Origin: Streptomyces wedmorensis
GTDB taxonomy: Bacteria; Actinomycetota; Actinomycetes; Streptomycetales; Streptomycetaceae
NCBI RefSeq assembly: GCF_000716445.1
Contig: NZ_JNWK01000014.1
Coordinates: forward strand, 62,001-126,000
Direction of reading: 5' to 3'
Length of the DNA stretch: 64,000 nucleotides
Shown: piece after piece, positions 53,335-62,034 of the stretch
How the letters are laid out: the number at the start of each line of letters is the position of its first letter
How positions within the stretch are numbered: the stretch's first letter is position 1
The notes under the pieces: model-generated
What the model was told of the DNA's origin: nothing
What the model saw: the letters and a program-made list of their open reading frames with translations, nothing else
Databases searched by the model: none
Translations under genes and position numbers: made by a program

Positions 53335-54522
53335 GTGAACGAGTACGCAGCACCCCGTCGCATATCCGTCTTCGACACCACGCTCCGCGATGGTGAACAG
53401 GCGCCCGGCAACGCGATGAACCCGGAGCAGAAGCTCGAACTGGCGCAGCTGATAGCGGGGTTGGGGGTGGACACCATCGAGGCGGGCTTTCCCGCCTCCT
53501 CGCCCAGTGACTTCGAGGCGACCCGCCTCATCGCGCGGCACCTGAAGGGGACCAAGTTCGCCACGTTCTCGCGGACGACGCGCCGGGACGTCGAGATCGC
53601 CGTCGAGGCGGGCGGGGTCGACAACCATCAGGTGCAGATGGTGGCCACGGGCAGCCAGATCCACCTGTCGCACAAGCGGGGCATCACCCGGCAGGCGGCG
53701 GTCCGGGAGGTGGTGGACACGGTGAGGTTCGCCGTGTCCCTGGGCGTCACCGACATCGCCGTCGGCATCGAGGACGCCAGCCGTGGCGAGGACGACCTGC
53801 TGCGGGCGCTGACCGAGGCGGCCGTGGACGCGGGGGCGACCTGCATCATCCTGGCCGACACGACGGGATGCCACACTCCCGAGGAGTTCGGCAGCCTCAT
53901 CGGCAAGATACGCCGATGGGCGCCGCAGCCCGTCAAGGTCTCCACCCACTGCCACAACGACTTCGGTCTGGCGACCGCCAACACGCTGGCCGGTCTCGCG
54001 GCCGGCGCGGACGAGATCCAGGTGGCGCTCGGCGGCATCGGCGAGCGGGCCGGCAACACCTCGCTGGAGGAGGTCGCCGCCGTCCTCGCGTACAAGACCG
54101 AGTTGCTCGGGATGACGACCGGCGTCCGCCTGGAGGCCATGTACGCGGCGTACAACCGGCTGCGCGAGATCATCCGCCTGGAGGAGCCCCGCAACAAGCC
54201 GATCTTCGGCAAGTACGTCTTCGGTACCGCCGCCGGCATCCACCAACAGGGCATGCTCAGCGACCCGAGCACCTACGAGTACGTCGAGCCCGCGCGGTTC
54301 GGGCGGGAACGCTCCCTGCTCATCGGGCGCCACTCCGGACGGACCGTGCTGCGCCACCTCATCGAGCAGCTCGACGTGGACGTCGACGAGGCCGAGCTGG
54401 ACGAGCTGTACCGCGTCCACATCGCCGAGCGGGAACAGGGCGACTGCGAGGACCTGTCGGTCGTACGCGAGCGGCTCGCCATGGAGCTCGGCACGCGCCT
54501 GGCGGTGGCAGCCGCGCGATGA
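53335..54522 (+). CDS. 2-isopropylmalate synthase / homocitrate synthase-like enzyme (DRE-TIM metallolyase)
   Basis: A 395-residue enzyme of the alpha-IPMS/homocitrate synthase/benzylmalate synthase group that condenses acetyl-CoA with a 2-oxo acid. The signature reads FDTTLRDGEQAPGNAM near residue 14. Further motifs are THCHNDFGLATANTLAG, GGIGERAGNTSLEEV and a C-terminal IGRHSGRTVL. It is short and lacks the C-terminal leucine-sensing LeuA domain, so it should not be leucine-inhibited. GTG 53335 follows GGGGAGAA. It leads an operon with prephenate dehydratase, an FAD protein and an aminotransferase, so phenylpyruvate is the inferred acceptor (HphA-like), but the classical LeuA reaction cannot be excluded from sequence. 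Confidence 0.82.
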   Translation: MNEYAAPRRISVFDTTLRDGEQAPGNAMNPEQKLELAQLIAGLGVDTIEAGFPASSPSDFEATRLIARHLKGTKFATFSRTTRRDVEIAVEAGGVDNHQVQMVATGSQIHLSHKRGITRQAAVREVVDTVRFAVSLGVTDIAVGIEDASRGEDDLLRALTEAAVDAGATCIILADTTGCHTPEEFGSLIGKIRRWAPQPVKVSTHCHNDFGLATANTLAGLAAGADEIQVALGGIGERAGNTSLEEVAAVLAYKTELLGMTTGVRLEAMYAAYNRLREIIRLEEPRNKPIFGKYVFGTAAGIHQQGMLSDPSTYEYVEPARFGRERSLLIGRHSGRTVLRHLIEQLDVDVDEAELDELYRVHIAEREQGDCEDLSVVRERLAMELGTRLAVAAAR

Positions 54523-55385
54523 AGTATTCGTATCTGGGCCCGGAGGGCACTTTCACGGAGTCCGCCGTCCGGCGGCTCGCGCCCTCCGCCCGGCAGACCG
54601 TTCCCTTCCCGACCGTCCCGGCGGCGGTGGAGGCCGTGCGGTCCGGCAGGTTCTCCAGGGCGGTGGTCCCCCTGGAGAACTCCGTCAGCGGCGTGGTTCC
54701 GCCGACGCTGGGGGAACTCGTCGCGCACGCCGGACAGCTCAGAATCGACGCCCAGGTGACGATCGGGGTCACCTTCGCCTTGATGGCGGGGGAGGGCACG
54801 AGGCTGTCCGAGGTACGGCGGGTGGTGAGCCATCCGCACGCGCTCGGGCAGTGCCGGCAGTGGGTGGAGCGGCACCTGCCGCACGCGGAGACGGTCGTCG
54901 CCGACTCCACCGCGGCGGCCGCCGCGGCACTGGCGGACGGCGGCGCGGCCACCGACGCCGCGATCGCCGCCCCCGAGACCGCCGCACGCTACGGGCTGAC
55001 CGTGCTGGCCCACGACATCGGCACGCGCCGCGACGCCATGACACGTTTCGTGTCGCTGCGCCGCAGCGGCGCCGACGGGCCGCCCACGGGCCAGGACCGT
55101 ACCGCGCTGCTGATCACCTCCGACCGCTCGGATCCCGGCGTCCTCACCGGCGTGCTCGGCGAGCTGAGCCGGCGGCAGGTGTCCATCGCCTGGATCCAGT
55201 CCTGGCCCCGGCAGACCGCGCGGGGCCGCTACCACTTCCTGGTCGAGGTCGACCGGCACATCGCCCATCCGGGGCTGGCGGAGGCCGTCGAGGCGATGCG
55301 CAAGGGCGTCGACTCGCTGACCCTGCTGGGGAGTTATCCGTACATCGTCGACCGTGAGGTCAAGGGGGAGAAGGCAGCCGCATGA
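54519..55385 (+). CDS. prephenate dehydratase with ACT domain
   Basis: A 288-residue enzyme converting prephenate to phenylpyruvate. It has the PDT opening YLGPEGTFTESAVRRL, VPLENSVSGVVPPTL and the catalytic Thr-Arg-Phe motif (AMTRFVSL) near residue 172. The ACT domain (ALLITSDRSDPGVLTGVLGEL and onward) keeps its shape, but the Phe-binding ESRP motif reads QSWP. This suggests weakened feedback inhibition. ATG 54519 overlaps the previous stop (ATGA) and its own stop overlaps the next start. It supplies phenylpyruvate to the operon. Confidence 0.88.
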   Translation: MKYSYLGPEGTFTESAVRRLAPSARQTVPFPTVPAAVEAVRSGRFSRAVVPLENSVSGVVPPTLGELVAHAGQLRIDAQVTIGVTFALMAGEGTRLSEVRRVVSHPHALGQCRQWVERHLPHAETVVADSTAAAAAALADGGAATDAAIAAPETAARYGLTVLAHDIGTRRDAMTRFVSLRRSGADGPPTGQDRTALLITSDRSDPGVLTGVLGELSRRQVSIAWIQSWPRQTARGRYHFLVEVDRHIAHPGLAEAVEAMRKGVDSLTLLGSYPYIVDREVKGEKAAA

Positions 55386-57334
55386 GTGCGACGCGCATTG
55401 CTGTGATCGGCAGCGGGCCCAGGGGAATGATGGTGCTCGAGCGGCTCGCGGCCCGTCTCGGGGAACACCCGGGCCCCCTGGACGTCCGCATCTTCCTGGT
55501 CGACGCCGTGGAGCCGGGGGCCGGCCAGGTCTACCGGACCGACCAGCCCGACTGGTTCCTGATGAACACCGTGGCGGGCCAGTGCTCCGCCTACTCGGGC
55601 GAGCCGGACGGCGGCCCGGCACGGGCCGGGGCCGGCCCGTCGTTCGGCCAGTGGTGGGAGTCCGTCGGGGACTACCCCGGCCCGGACAGTTACGCGCCAC
55701 GCGGCCAGTACGGCAGGTACCTGCGCTCGGTGCTCGACGCGGTGACGGAGTCCCTGCCCACCGGCGTACGGCTGCGGAGCATCAAGGAACGCGTCGAGGA
55801 GGTCGTCCGCGTCGACGGCGACCGGTACCGGATCGCCCTGTCGGGCGGCGAGCGGCTGGACGTCGACCGGGTCGTCCTGGCCACCGGGCACTCCAGGCAC
55901 CGGCTCACCGGGCGGGAGGGCGACCTCGCCGACCTCGCCGCGCAGAACCCCGAACTCCGCTACATCCAGGGCGAGTCGGCGGCCGACATGCCCCTTCACG
56001 AGATCGCGCCGGGCTCCGGCGTCGGCGTGATCGGTCTCGGGCTGTCCTTCTACGACGTGATGGCGGCCCTCACCCTCGGCCGGGGCGGTCGCTTCACCCC
56101 GGGCGACGGCGGCAGGCTCGTCTACCACCCCAGCGGCGAGGAGCCGGTGATCGTGGCCGGATCCCGCAGCGGAATGCCGCTGCCGGCCCGGGGGCGGAAC
56201 CAGAAACCGCCCCAGTACTCCTACCGTCCGGTGCTGTTCACCCCGGGGCGGATCCGGTCCCACCAGCCGCGCGGCCCGCTCGACTTCACACGCCACGTCC
56301 TCCCGTGGCTGAAGGCCGAGATCGAGCTCGTCTACTACCGAACGGCCCTGCGGCGCGCCTTCGACGGAGAGGTCGCCGACCGGTTCGTCGCCCAGGTGGT
56401 GCACGACGCCGAACAGGGCGTGCCCTCCGTGGAGGCCATCGCCGCACGACTGGGACTTTCGGGCGTGCCGCCGATCGACATCGACGCGCTCGCCCGGCCG
56501 TTCGCGCACCGTGCCTTCGCGGACCCGGAGGACTTCGGGCGCGCGCTGCGCGAGGAGATCGAGCGGGATCTCGAGCATGCCACCGAGGGCAACGTCGACT
56601 CGCCGCTCAAGGCCGCGCTCGACGTCATGCGCGACACCCGCTGGGTCCTTCGCGAGCTGGTCGACTTCTCCGGGCTGACCGGGCGCTCGCAGAAGGAGGA
56701 CTTCCTCGGCTGGTACGTGCCCAGGGCGTCGTTCCTCGCGGCGGGGCCGCCGATGGAGCGCCTCCAGCAGGTGCTCGCCCTGCTCGACTGCGGGCTGCTG
56801 CGCATCGTCGGCCCGCGGACGCGCTTCGACGGCGATCCGGCCGACGGCGTGTACGTGGTGTCCTCGGCCCAGGTCCCCGGCTCCGCCGTTCCGGTGACGA
56901 CGCTGGTCGACGCGCGGATCCCCAGCCCCGACCTGCACAGCGACCTCAGCCCGCTCACCGCGAGGCTGCGTGAGTCCGGCGCGTGGACGAGCTACGTCAA
57001 CCACAGCGGCGGCGCCGGTTACGACACCGGCGGCGTCGCCGTGACCAAGAGTCCGTTCCATCCCGTGGCCGGTGACGGCAGCGTCGACGAGGACATGTAC
57101 GTCCTCGGCATCCCCACCGAGCACACCAGGTGGTTCATGCAGGTGGGCAGCAGTCGGCCGGGCATGTGGAGCGACTTCGTCCATGACGCCGACGCCATCG
57201 CGGCGCACGCGCTGCGCCCCGTGTCCCGGGGCGACGTGTCCCGGGGCGACGTGTCCCGGGCGCAGACGCCCGAGCTGGTCGGCTCGGGCGCGGAGACGGC
57301 AGGCGAGCGATCGCCGGAGAGGAAGGCGGGATGA
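55382..57334 (+). CDS. large FAD/NAD(P)-binding protein
   Basis: A 650-residue cytoplasmic protein of the FAD-NAD(P)-binding (NAD_binding_9) family. The FAD/NAD(P) dinucleotide motif is IAVIGSGPRGMMVLERLAA at the N-terminus; a second pair, VVLATGHSRHRLTG and GVGVIGLGLSFYDVMAAL, follows in the first half. The C-terminal half has no recognised domain but repeats GDVSRGDVSRAQ near the end, from a 15-base unit (57224-57262). Members of this family occur in natural product clusters as oxidoreductases; the substrate cannot be predicted. It may oxidise or hydroxylate an intermediate of the operon. Start and stop overlap both neighbours. Confidence 0.75.
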   Translation: MSATRIAVIGSGPRGMMVLERLAARLGEHPGPLDVRIFLVDAVEPGAGQVYRTDQPDWFLMNTVAGQCSAYSGEPDGGPARAGAGPSFGQWWESVGDYPGPDSYAPRGQYGRYLRSVLDAVTESLPTGVRLRSIKERVEEVVRVDGDRYRIALSGGERLDVDRVVLATGHSRHRLTGREGDLADLAAQNPELRYIQGESAADMPLHEIAPGSGVGVIGLGLSFYDVMAALTLGRGGRFTPGDGGRLVYHPSGEEPVIVAGSRSGMPLPARGRNQKPPQYSYRPVLFTPGRIRSHQPRGPLDFTRHVLPWLKAEIELVYYRTALRRAFDGEVADRFVAQVVHDAEQGVPSVEAIAARLGLSGVPPIDIDALARPFAHRAFADPEDFGRALREEIERDLEHATEGNVDSPLKAALDVMRDTRWVLRELVDFSGLTGRSQKEDFLGWYVPRASFLAAGPPMERLQQVLALLDCGLLRIVGPRTRFDGDPADGVYVVSSAQVPGSAVPVTTLVDARIPSPDLHSDLSPLTARLRESGAWTSYVNHSGGAGYDTGGVAVTKSPFHPVAGDGSVDEDMYVLGIPTEHTRWFMQVGSSRPGMWSDFVHDADAIAAHALRPVSRGDVSRGDVSRAQTPELVGSGAETAGERSPERKAG

Positions 57335-58515
57335 GCGTGCGTGTCGCACAGCGGTTCGCGAGCGTGGAGCGGTCCGCGACGGTCGCCCTGTTGGAGACGG
57401 TCCAGCGGCTGCGCCGGAGCGGGGTCGAGGTGCTCGACCTCAGCGGCGGCGAACCGGACTTCCCCACGCCGGAGCCCGTGGTGGCGGAGGCCGTCTCGGC
57501 GCTGGAGAGCGGGGACACCCACTACACCCCGAGCCGGGGCGTTCCCGAGCTGCTGGGGGCGGTGGCGGACAAGCTGGCCGTCGAGAACGGCATCCATGTG
57601 GATCCGGCCACCGGCGTCATCGTCACCCCCTCGGCCAAGCAGGCGCTGTTCACCGCGCTGATGACCGTGCTCGACCCGGGTGACGAGGTCATCGTGCCCA
57701 CGCCGGCATGGGTGAGCTATCCGGCGATGGCAGGCCTGCTCGGCGCCCGCGCGGTGTCGGCCGAACTCGGTGCGGAGGACGGTTTCAGGCTGTCGCGGCG
57801 GGTCCTGGACGGCCTGGTGACGGACCGCACCCGGGCGCTGGTCGTCAACACGCCGGCCAACCCGACGGGCCACGTACTCGACCGCGAGGAGGCCGAGGAG
57901 ATCGTCGCGTTCGCGGTCGAGCACGACCTCGTCCTGATCGTGGACGAGATCTACGAGAAGATCGTCTACGACGGCCGGGTCCACCTCAGTCCGGCGAGCC
58001 TGCCCGGCGCGGCGGAGCGGACGCTCACGGTCAACGGCTTCTCCAAGGCGTACGCGATGACGGGCTGGCGGCTCGGCTATCTGGCGGGACCCGAACCGCT
58101 GATCTCGCAGGCGCTCAAGGTCCAGGAGCACACGGTGAGCTGCGCCGCGTCCTTCGTGCAGCGCGGCGGTGTGGCGGCGCTGACCAGGACGGCCGACGAC
58201 GTGGCGGCGATGCTCAAGGAGTACGCGGTGCGCCGGGACATGACGGTCTCCGCCCTGGACGCGCTGCCCGGCGTCACCTGTGCCTCCCCCGAGGGCGCGT
58301 TCTACGCGTTCGCCGACATCCGGGGGACGGGGCTGACGTCGGCCGCCTTCGCGCAGCGGCTGCTCGACGAGGCCGCGGTCACCGTGGCCCCGGGCTCGGC
58401 CTTCGGACCGGGCGGCGAGGGGTACGTGCGGCTGTCGTTCGCGGCGTCCCGCGAGGTGCTGCAGGGTGCCGCGGAGCGGCTGTCGCGGCTGGCCGCCCAG
58501 TGGGACGGGAACTGA
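57331..58515 (+). CDS. class I/II PLP-dependent aminotransferase
   Basis: A 394-residue aminotransferase of fold type I. The PLP-Lys motif is NGFSKAYAMTGWRLGYLAGP near residue 235, with VVNTPANPTGHVLDREEAEEI near residue 175 and IVDEIYEKIVYDG carrying the cofactor-ring Asp. The closing VRLSFAASREVLQ holds the carboxylate Arg. The likely job is reversible conversion between a 2-oxo acid (such as phenylpyruvate or its chain-elongated form) and the amino acid. ATG 57331 overlaps the previous stop; a strong terminator follows. Confidence 0.9.
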   Translation: MSVRVAQRFASVERSATVALLETVQRLRRSGVEVLDLSGGEPDFPTPEPVVAEAVSALESGDTHYTPSRGVPELLGAVADKLAVENGIHVDPATGVIVTPSAKQALFTALMTVLDPGDEVIVPTPAWVSYPAMAGLLGARAVSAELGAEDGFRLSRRVLDGLVTDRTRALVVNTPANPTGHVLDREEAEEIVAFAVEHDLVLIVDEIYEKIVYDGRVHLSPASLPGAAERTLTVNGFSKAYAMTGWRLGYLAGPEPLISQALKVQEHTVSCAASFVQRGGVAALTRTADDVAAMLKEYAVRRDMTVSALDALPGVTCASPEGAFYAFADIRGTGLTSAAFAQRLLDEAAVTVAPGSAFGPGGEGYVRLSFAASREVLQGAAERLSRLAAQWDGN

Positions 58516-58533
58516 CGGGAGTCGACACGGACG

Positions 58534-58575
58534 CCGGGAGGCCGGCAGCCCCGAGTGGGGCTGCCGGCCTCCCGG
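58534..58575. terminator. bidirectional terminator between aminotransferase and LuxR genes
   Basis: Perfect 19-bp stem CCGGGAGGCCGGCAGCCCC (58534-58552) with its complement at 58557-58575 and a 4-base loop, between convergent genes. Confidence 0.88.
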
Positions 58576-58639
58576 CATGTCTGCGCCAGGTCCGGTCCGT
58601 GGGCGTCGTCGGCCACTTCCCCGGACGCGCGGGCGGACT

Positions 58640-59371
58640 TCAGGCCACTTCGACGGGACGGGCCGGGGCGACGGGCAGGGTTTCCCCCTCCGTCGCGTAA
58701 GACCGCTGGAACAGCAGCACGGCCTCCAGCCGGTTGCGGGCACCGAGCTTGGTCAGCGCGTGGGAGATGTGGCTCTTGACGGTGGCGGGCGAGACCCTGA
58801 GGCGGACCGCCGTCTCGGCCGTCGACATGCCTTCCGTGAGGTTGCGCAGCACTTCTTGTTCGCGGGAGGTGAGGGTGTGGAGGAGATCTTTGGAGCCGGC
58901 GGTGGAGGGGGCGGGCGCGGTGCCGGTGGGCCGGGCGTGCAGGGTGCGCAGCTCGGGGGAGAGCACCGTGTGGCCGGAAGCGACCGCACGGACGGCCGTG
59001 GCGAGCTTGGCGACGTTGATGTTCTTCACCAGACAGCCGGTGGCGCCGGCCGCGAAGAAGGCGTCGAGGCGCCGCTGGGTCCAGCCGGTGCCGACGACCA
59101 GCACCCGTACCCGGCGCAGGTCCAGTTGGCGGATCAGACCGGTGGCGTCCTCACGGGGCGCGACCGCGAGGACGGCCACGTCGACGCGGTCGAGCGGCCA
59201 CTGCCGCAGCGGCTGCTGGTTGTTCACGCTGCCCACCACGTCGAGGTGGGGCGAGGCGCCGAGGACGCGGGTCAGGACGTGACGGGAGATCGGGTCGTGA
59301 TCCGCGACCAGCACGCGAGCTGTGTCGTCTTCGGCGTGCTCCGCGCCGAAGAGATCACGTTCCAAAGTCAT
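58640..59371 (-). CDS. LuxR/NarL-family response regulator with atypical receiver domain
   Basis: A 243-residue regulator. The C-terminal LuxR helix-turn-helix is intact (LTSREQEVLRNLTEGMSTAE, TVKSHISHALTKLGARNRLEA). The N-terminal receiver keeps the first acidic cluster (VADHDPISRH) but the position of the phosphorylated Asp reads DVAVLAVAPRED, with Ala in the LxD slot. It is probably not phosphorylated and may be controlled by ligand or by level, as in pseudo-receiver regulators of antibiotic clusters. ATG is at 59371. It is convergent with the biosynthetic operon and divergent from the DhaL-like gene, and an 11-bp inverted repeat sits upstream. Confidence 0.85.
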   Translation of the reverse strand: MTLERDLFGAEHAEDDTARVLVADHDPISRHVLTRVLGASPHLDVVGSVNNQQPLRQWPLDRVDVAVLAVAPREDATGLIRQLDLRRVRVLVVGTGWTQRRLDAFFAAGATGCLVKNINVAKLATAVRAVASGHTVLSPELRTLHARPTGTAPAPSTAGSKDLLHTLTSREQEVLRNLTEGMSTAETAVRLRVSPATVKSHISHALTKLGARNRLEAVLLFQRSYATEGETLPVAPARPVEVA

Positions 59372-59422
59372 GAGGTATGCCCTTCGTCAAACTGTTCGAT
59401 GCCTGTCGAGCCTAAATTCGAG

Positions 59423-59451
59423 AACGCTGTTCAGCAATGATGAACAGCGTT
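59423..59451. promoter_or_regulatory. 11-bp inverted repeat upstream of LuxR gene
   Basis: AACGCTGTTCA (59423-59433) / TGAACAGCGTT (59441-59451), perfect, with a 7-base spacer, 52-80 bases upstream of the LuxR start. Its form is typical of a regulator operator and it lies in the divergent region shared with the DhaL-like gene. The rest of 59372-59656 is AT-richer than average and shows no gene. Confidence 0.6.
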
Positions 59452-59656
59452 ATGGCTAATTTTGAGCGCTCGACCAGAGAGCTCCGGGCGCTGATGTGTG
59501 AAGACCCCTCATTTCTAAGGTGATCGCTTGATCGTTCCTTGGTCTGTCGTTTGTTGACGCCCGACAGAGTCCACACCTACGGTCGGGCATCGGGGGCCGC
59601 CCGCCACCGCCGTCGGGTGTAGGGCTTCCGTGTGCCGCTGCAGCGGAGGGGGAAGC

Positions 59657-60337
59657 ATGCAGGACGATGCGCTGGCCAGGGCGTGGCTCCGAGGGTTCGC
59701 ACGGGCCGTCGAGGAGGACGAGGAGAAGCTCACCGCTCTCGATTCCGCGATCGGGGACGGAGACCACGGCATCAACATGCGCCGGGGCACGGCCCAGGTC
59801 CGCCGCATGCTGCTGCGGGACCGGGCGGCGACCGAATCATCGGGCGAACTGCTTGGCGAGGCAGGGCTGTTGCTCCGGGACCACGTAGGAGGAGCCGCAG
59901 GCGTGTTGTACGGCAGCGCGTTCCAGGCGATCGGCGCCGCGCTGGGCGACCGGACCGGGGTGGCCCAGCTCGGCGACGCGCTCCAGGCGGGACTCGACGC
60001 CGTCGTCCGACTGGGAGCGGCGGCCGCGGGCGACAAGACCATGGTCGACGCCTACGGGCCCGCCGTGACCTCGTTCCGAGCGGTCTGCTCCCAGGGCGGC
60101 AACCTGGGCGAGGCCACGACGGCAGCCGCCGCGGCCGCCGAGGCGGGCGCCCGGACCACCATCCCGATGCAGGCGCGCAAGGGCCGTGCCTCGTACCTCG
60201 GCTATCGCAGCATCGGCCACCTGGACCCCGGCGCCGCCTCCACGGCGATGCTGTTCAGAACACTCGCCGAGGAGGTCACGGCCGGCCCGGAACGGGACCT
60301 GTCCTTCGTGCGGATCGCGTGCATGCCCGGGGTGTGA
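59657..60337 (+). CDS. DhaL-like dihydroxyacetone kinase ADP-binding subunit, solitary
   Basis: A 226-residue DhaL-type protein. The Mg2+-binding Asp cluster is present (LDSAIGDGDHGINMRRG), with GDKTMVDAYGPA and ARKGRASYLGYRSIGHLDPGA matching the nucleotide pocket. ATG 59657 follows GGAGGGGG. No DhaK or DhaM is adjacent, so it is either a partner of a kinase encoded elsewhere or has been recruited to phosphorylate another small ketone or aldehyde in this cluster. It is convergent with the DAHP-synthase-like gene. Confidence 0.85.
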   Translation: MQDDALARAWLRGFARAVEEDEEKLTALDSAIGDGDHGINMRRGTAQVRRMLLRDRAATESSGELLGEAGLLLRDHVGGAAGVLYGSAFQAIGAALGDRTGVAQLGDALQAGLDAVVRLGAAAAGDKTMVDAYGPAVTSFRAVCSQGGNLGEATTAAAAAAEAGARTTIPMQARKGRASYLGYRSIGHLDPGAASTAMLFRTLAEEVTAGPERDLSFVRIACMPGV

Positions 60338-60394
60338 ACGAAAGCCGGCCTTCCGGACGGTGACTGCGCCCGGACGTGGACGCGGCCTCCTCGG

Positions 60395-61360
60395 TCACAC
60401 GCCGACGTCGAGCCGGGGAGGCCCCCACGCGCCCACCACCGTGAAGGCCTGCTGGGCATTGAGCCGCGGATCGCCGGGTGAGGCCGATCGCCCGGCCACC
60501 CGGTCCACGTCGGCGAACCCCCAGGCGCACTCCGTCACCGAGTCCGGGGTGGTCAGCAGACGCAGCCCCGCGGCCACTCCGCCCGCCTCGACGACGGCCC
60601 GCTGGAAGGCCACGACCTCCTCGATCACCATCGACACCAACGAGGACCGGTGGCCCGAGCGGGCGGTGAACGTGTTCCCGCCCATCGGGTCGCACAGCCA
60701 CGCCGACGGATGCCCGGCCCGCCGCACCGCGGTCACGAGACGGGGCAGCTCCGACGCCACGTGGGAGACGCCCATGCGCGAGACGAGCGTGAGGCGCCCG
60801 GGCGTCCGATCGGGATCCAGCAGGCGGCACAGGCGTACCAGCTCGTCGGGGGCGGTGTCGGGGCCGACCTCGCAGGCGAGCGGGTTCGCGACGCGGGCCA
60901 GCATCCGGGCGTGCGGCCCGTCCGGCCGGAGGGCGCGTTCGCCGAGCCACGGCAGATGCGTGGACGCCAGCAGGATCCGGCCCGTCGGTGTGCCCCGCAG
61001 GAAGGGCAAGTCGTCGTCGGGCGCCAGGACGTGACGACTCGTCCACACAGGCTCCCCGGCCGGCCGAGGGCCGTCGTCCGCCCGCTCCCGGCCGATCCGC
61101 ACCACCGGTCTGCCGCTGTTCACCCTCATGATCCCGGCCAACGCGTCGAGGAGACCCGTCTCGCGGGCGACCGCGGGGTCACCCGCGCGCCGCGGCTCCT
61201 CGACTCGGTCCCCCGCCTGGAGCACCTGGTACTCGCCGGCGGCGGCCCGGGCCAGCAACAGCCGGAGGACCTCGGTCTCCTCGCGGGTGACCGGACCTGG
61301 CAACCCGACCGGTTCGGCCCGTGCCGTCGCGTCGTCCACGGGGGAATCGGGCGAGGACAC
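60395..61360 (-). CDS. degenerate class II DAHP synthase-like protein
   Basis: A 321-residue homologue of class II 3-deoxy-7-phosphoheptulonate synthase. Family blocks are clear: [72 protein letters not shown] and GDPRLNAQQ. Several catalytic positions differ from M. tuberculosis AroG: the metal Cys of GGDC is Arg, the metal His of DPMHGNT is Gly, the metal Glu before VTEC is Leu, and the PEP Lys of GVKVGP is Glu. Only the DPRLN Asp remains. It is also about 100 residues shorter than usual. GTG 61360 begins 2 bases after the chorismate mutase stop. It may be a neofunctionalised enzyme or a partner of the mutase. Confidence 0.75.
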   Translation of the reverse strand: MSSPDSPVDDATARAEPVGLPGPVTREETEVLRLLLARAAAGEYQVLQAGDRVEEPRRAGDPAVARETGLLDALAGIMRVNSGRPVVRIGRERADDGPRPAGEPVWTSRHVLAPDDDLPFLRGTPTGRILLASTHLPWLGERALRPDGPHARMLARVANPLACEVGPDTAPDELVRLCRLLDPDRTPGRLTLVSRMGVSHVASELPRLVTAVRRAGHPSAWLCDPMGGNTFTARSGHRSSLVSMVIEEVVAFQRAVVEAGGVAAGLRLLTTPDSVTECAWGFADVDRVAGRSASPGDPRLNAQQAFTVVGAWGPPRLDVGV

Positions 61361-61362
61361 CG

Positions 61363-61824
61363 TCAGGCCTCCACCGACCCGGCGGGCGCACCCGTGACCA
61401 GGTCCGGGCGCAGCGAGGCCGCGCCGTGCAGGTAGACGTGCGCGGCCTCGGCCCGCGGCCGGGCGGAATGGGTGTGGATCAGCACGCGCACCGCGCGCGG
61501 ACTGCCGCCCGGTACGTCGATCTCGCTCGCACACATCAGCGGCACGTCCACGAACCCCATCTCCCGGGCGGCGCGCGCCGGGTACGCGGCGGTGAGGTCC
61601 GGGCTCGCGGTGAACCAGATGCTGATCAGGTCGGCCGGGTCGAGCGCGTTGCGGGTGACCAGCTCCCGGAGCAGCTCGGTGGTGGCCCGCACGATCTCGT
61701 GCGGATCGTTCGACGCCACCTGGGTGGCACCGCGCAGCGCCAGCACCCGGGAGGCGGGTGGTGCCGCCGTCGGGCCCGTGGGCTCGACGGCGGGGTGTCC
61801 GTTCACTTCACTTGTCCCGTTCAC
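61363..61824 (-). CDS. AroH-type chorismate mutase
   Basis: A 153-residue monofunctional chorismate mutase of the AroH (pseudo-alpha/beta trimer) class, converting chorismate to prephenate. Residues corresponding to the Bacillus subtilis active site are present: RGAT (Arg7), AAREMG (Arg63), CASE (Cys75 and Glu78), VRVLIH (Arg90), VYLH (Tyr108) and LRPD (Arg116). The core starts near residue 25 (RVLALRGAT). GTG 61824 was chosen for the GGAG 5-6 bases upstream; ATG 61878 or 61905 are possible. It is the first gene of the leftward unit, closely followed by the DAHP-synthase-like gene, and divergent from leuC. Confidence 0.88.
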   Translation of the reverse strand: MNGTSEVNGHPAVEPTGPTAAPPASRVLALRGATQVASNDPHEIVRATTELLRELVTRNALDPADLISIWFTASPDLTAAYPARAAREMGFVDVPLMCASEIDVPGGSPRAVRVLIHTHSARPRAEAAHVYLHGAASLRPDLVTGAPAGSVEA

Positions 61825-62034
61825 TTCTTCTCCGGAGATGCCGACGGCGGACCGAACAGGCGCGAAACCCGGTGTCATCCTGCTCGGCTCCATGCGCCAC
61901 GTCATCCACCGACGGAGGACCCGTCCGGCCGCCGCGGCGCGGGTGCGCGGAAGGAGGAGTGCCGTGCACCGTCGAAGGAGGCCTCCACCATCGGCCGATG
62001 CCCGGGCACGGCACGTGCCAGGAGCATGGCGGTC

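Noticed and set aside
61321..62034. N-terminal extension of LeuC by about 240 residues
   Set aside because: It overlaps the chorismate mutase and DAHP-synthase-like genes on the other strand and has no LeuC homology; ATG 62035 has an AGGAG.
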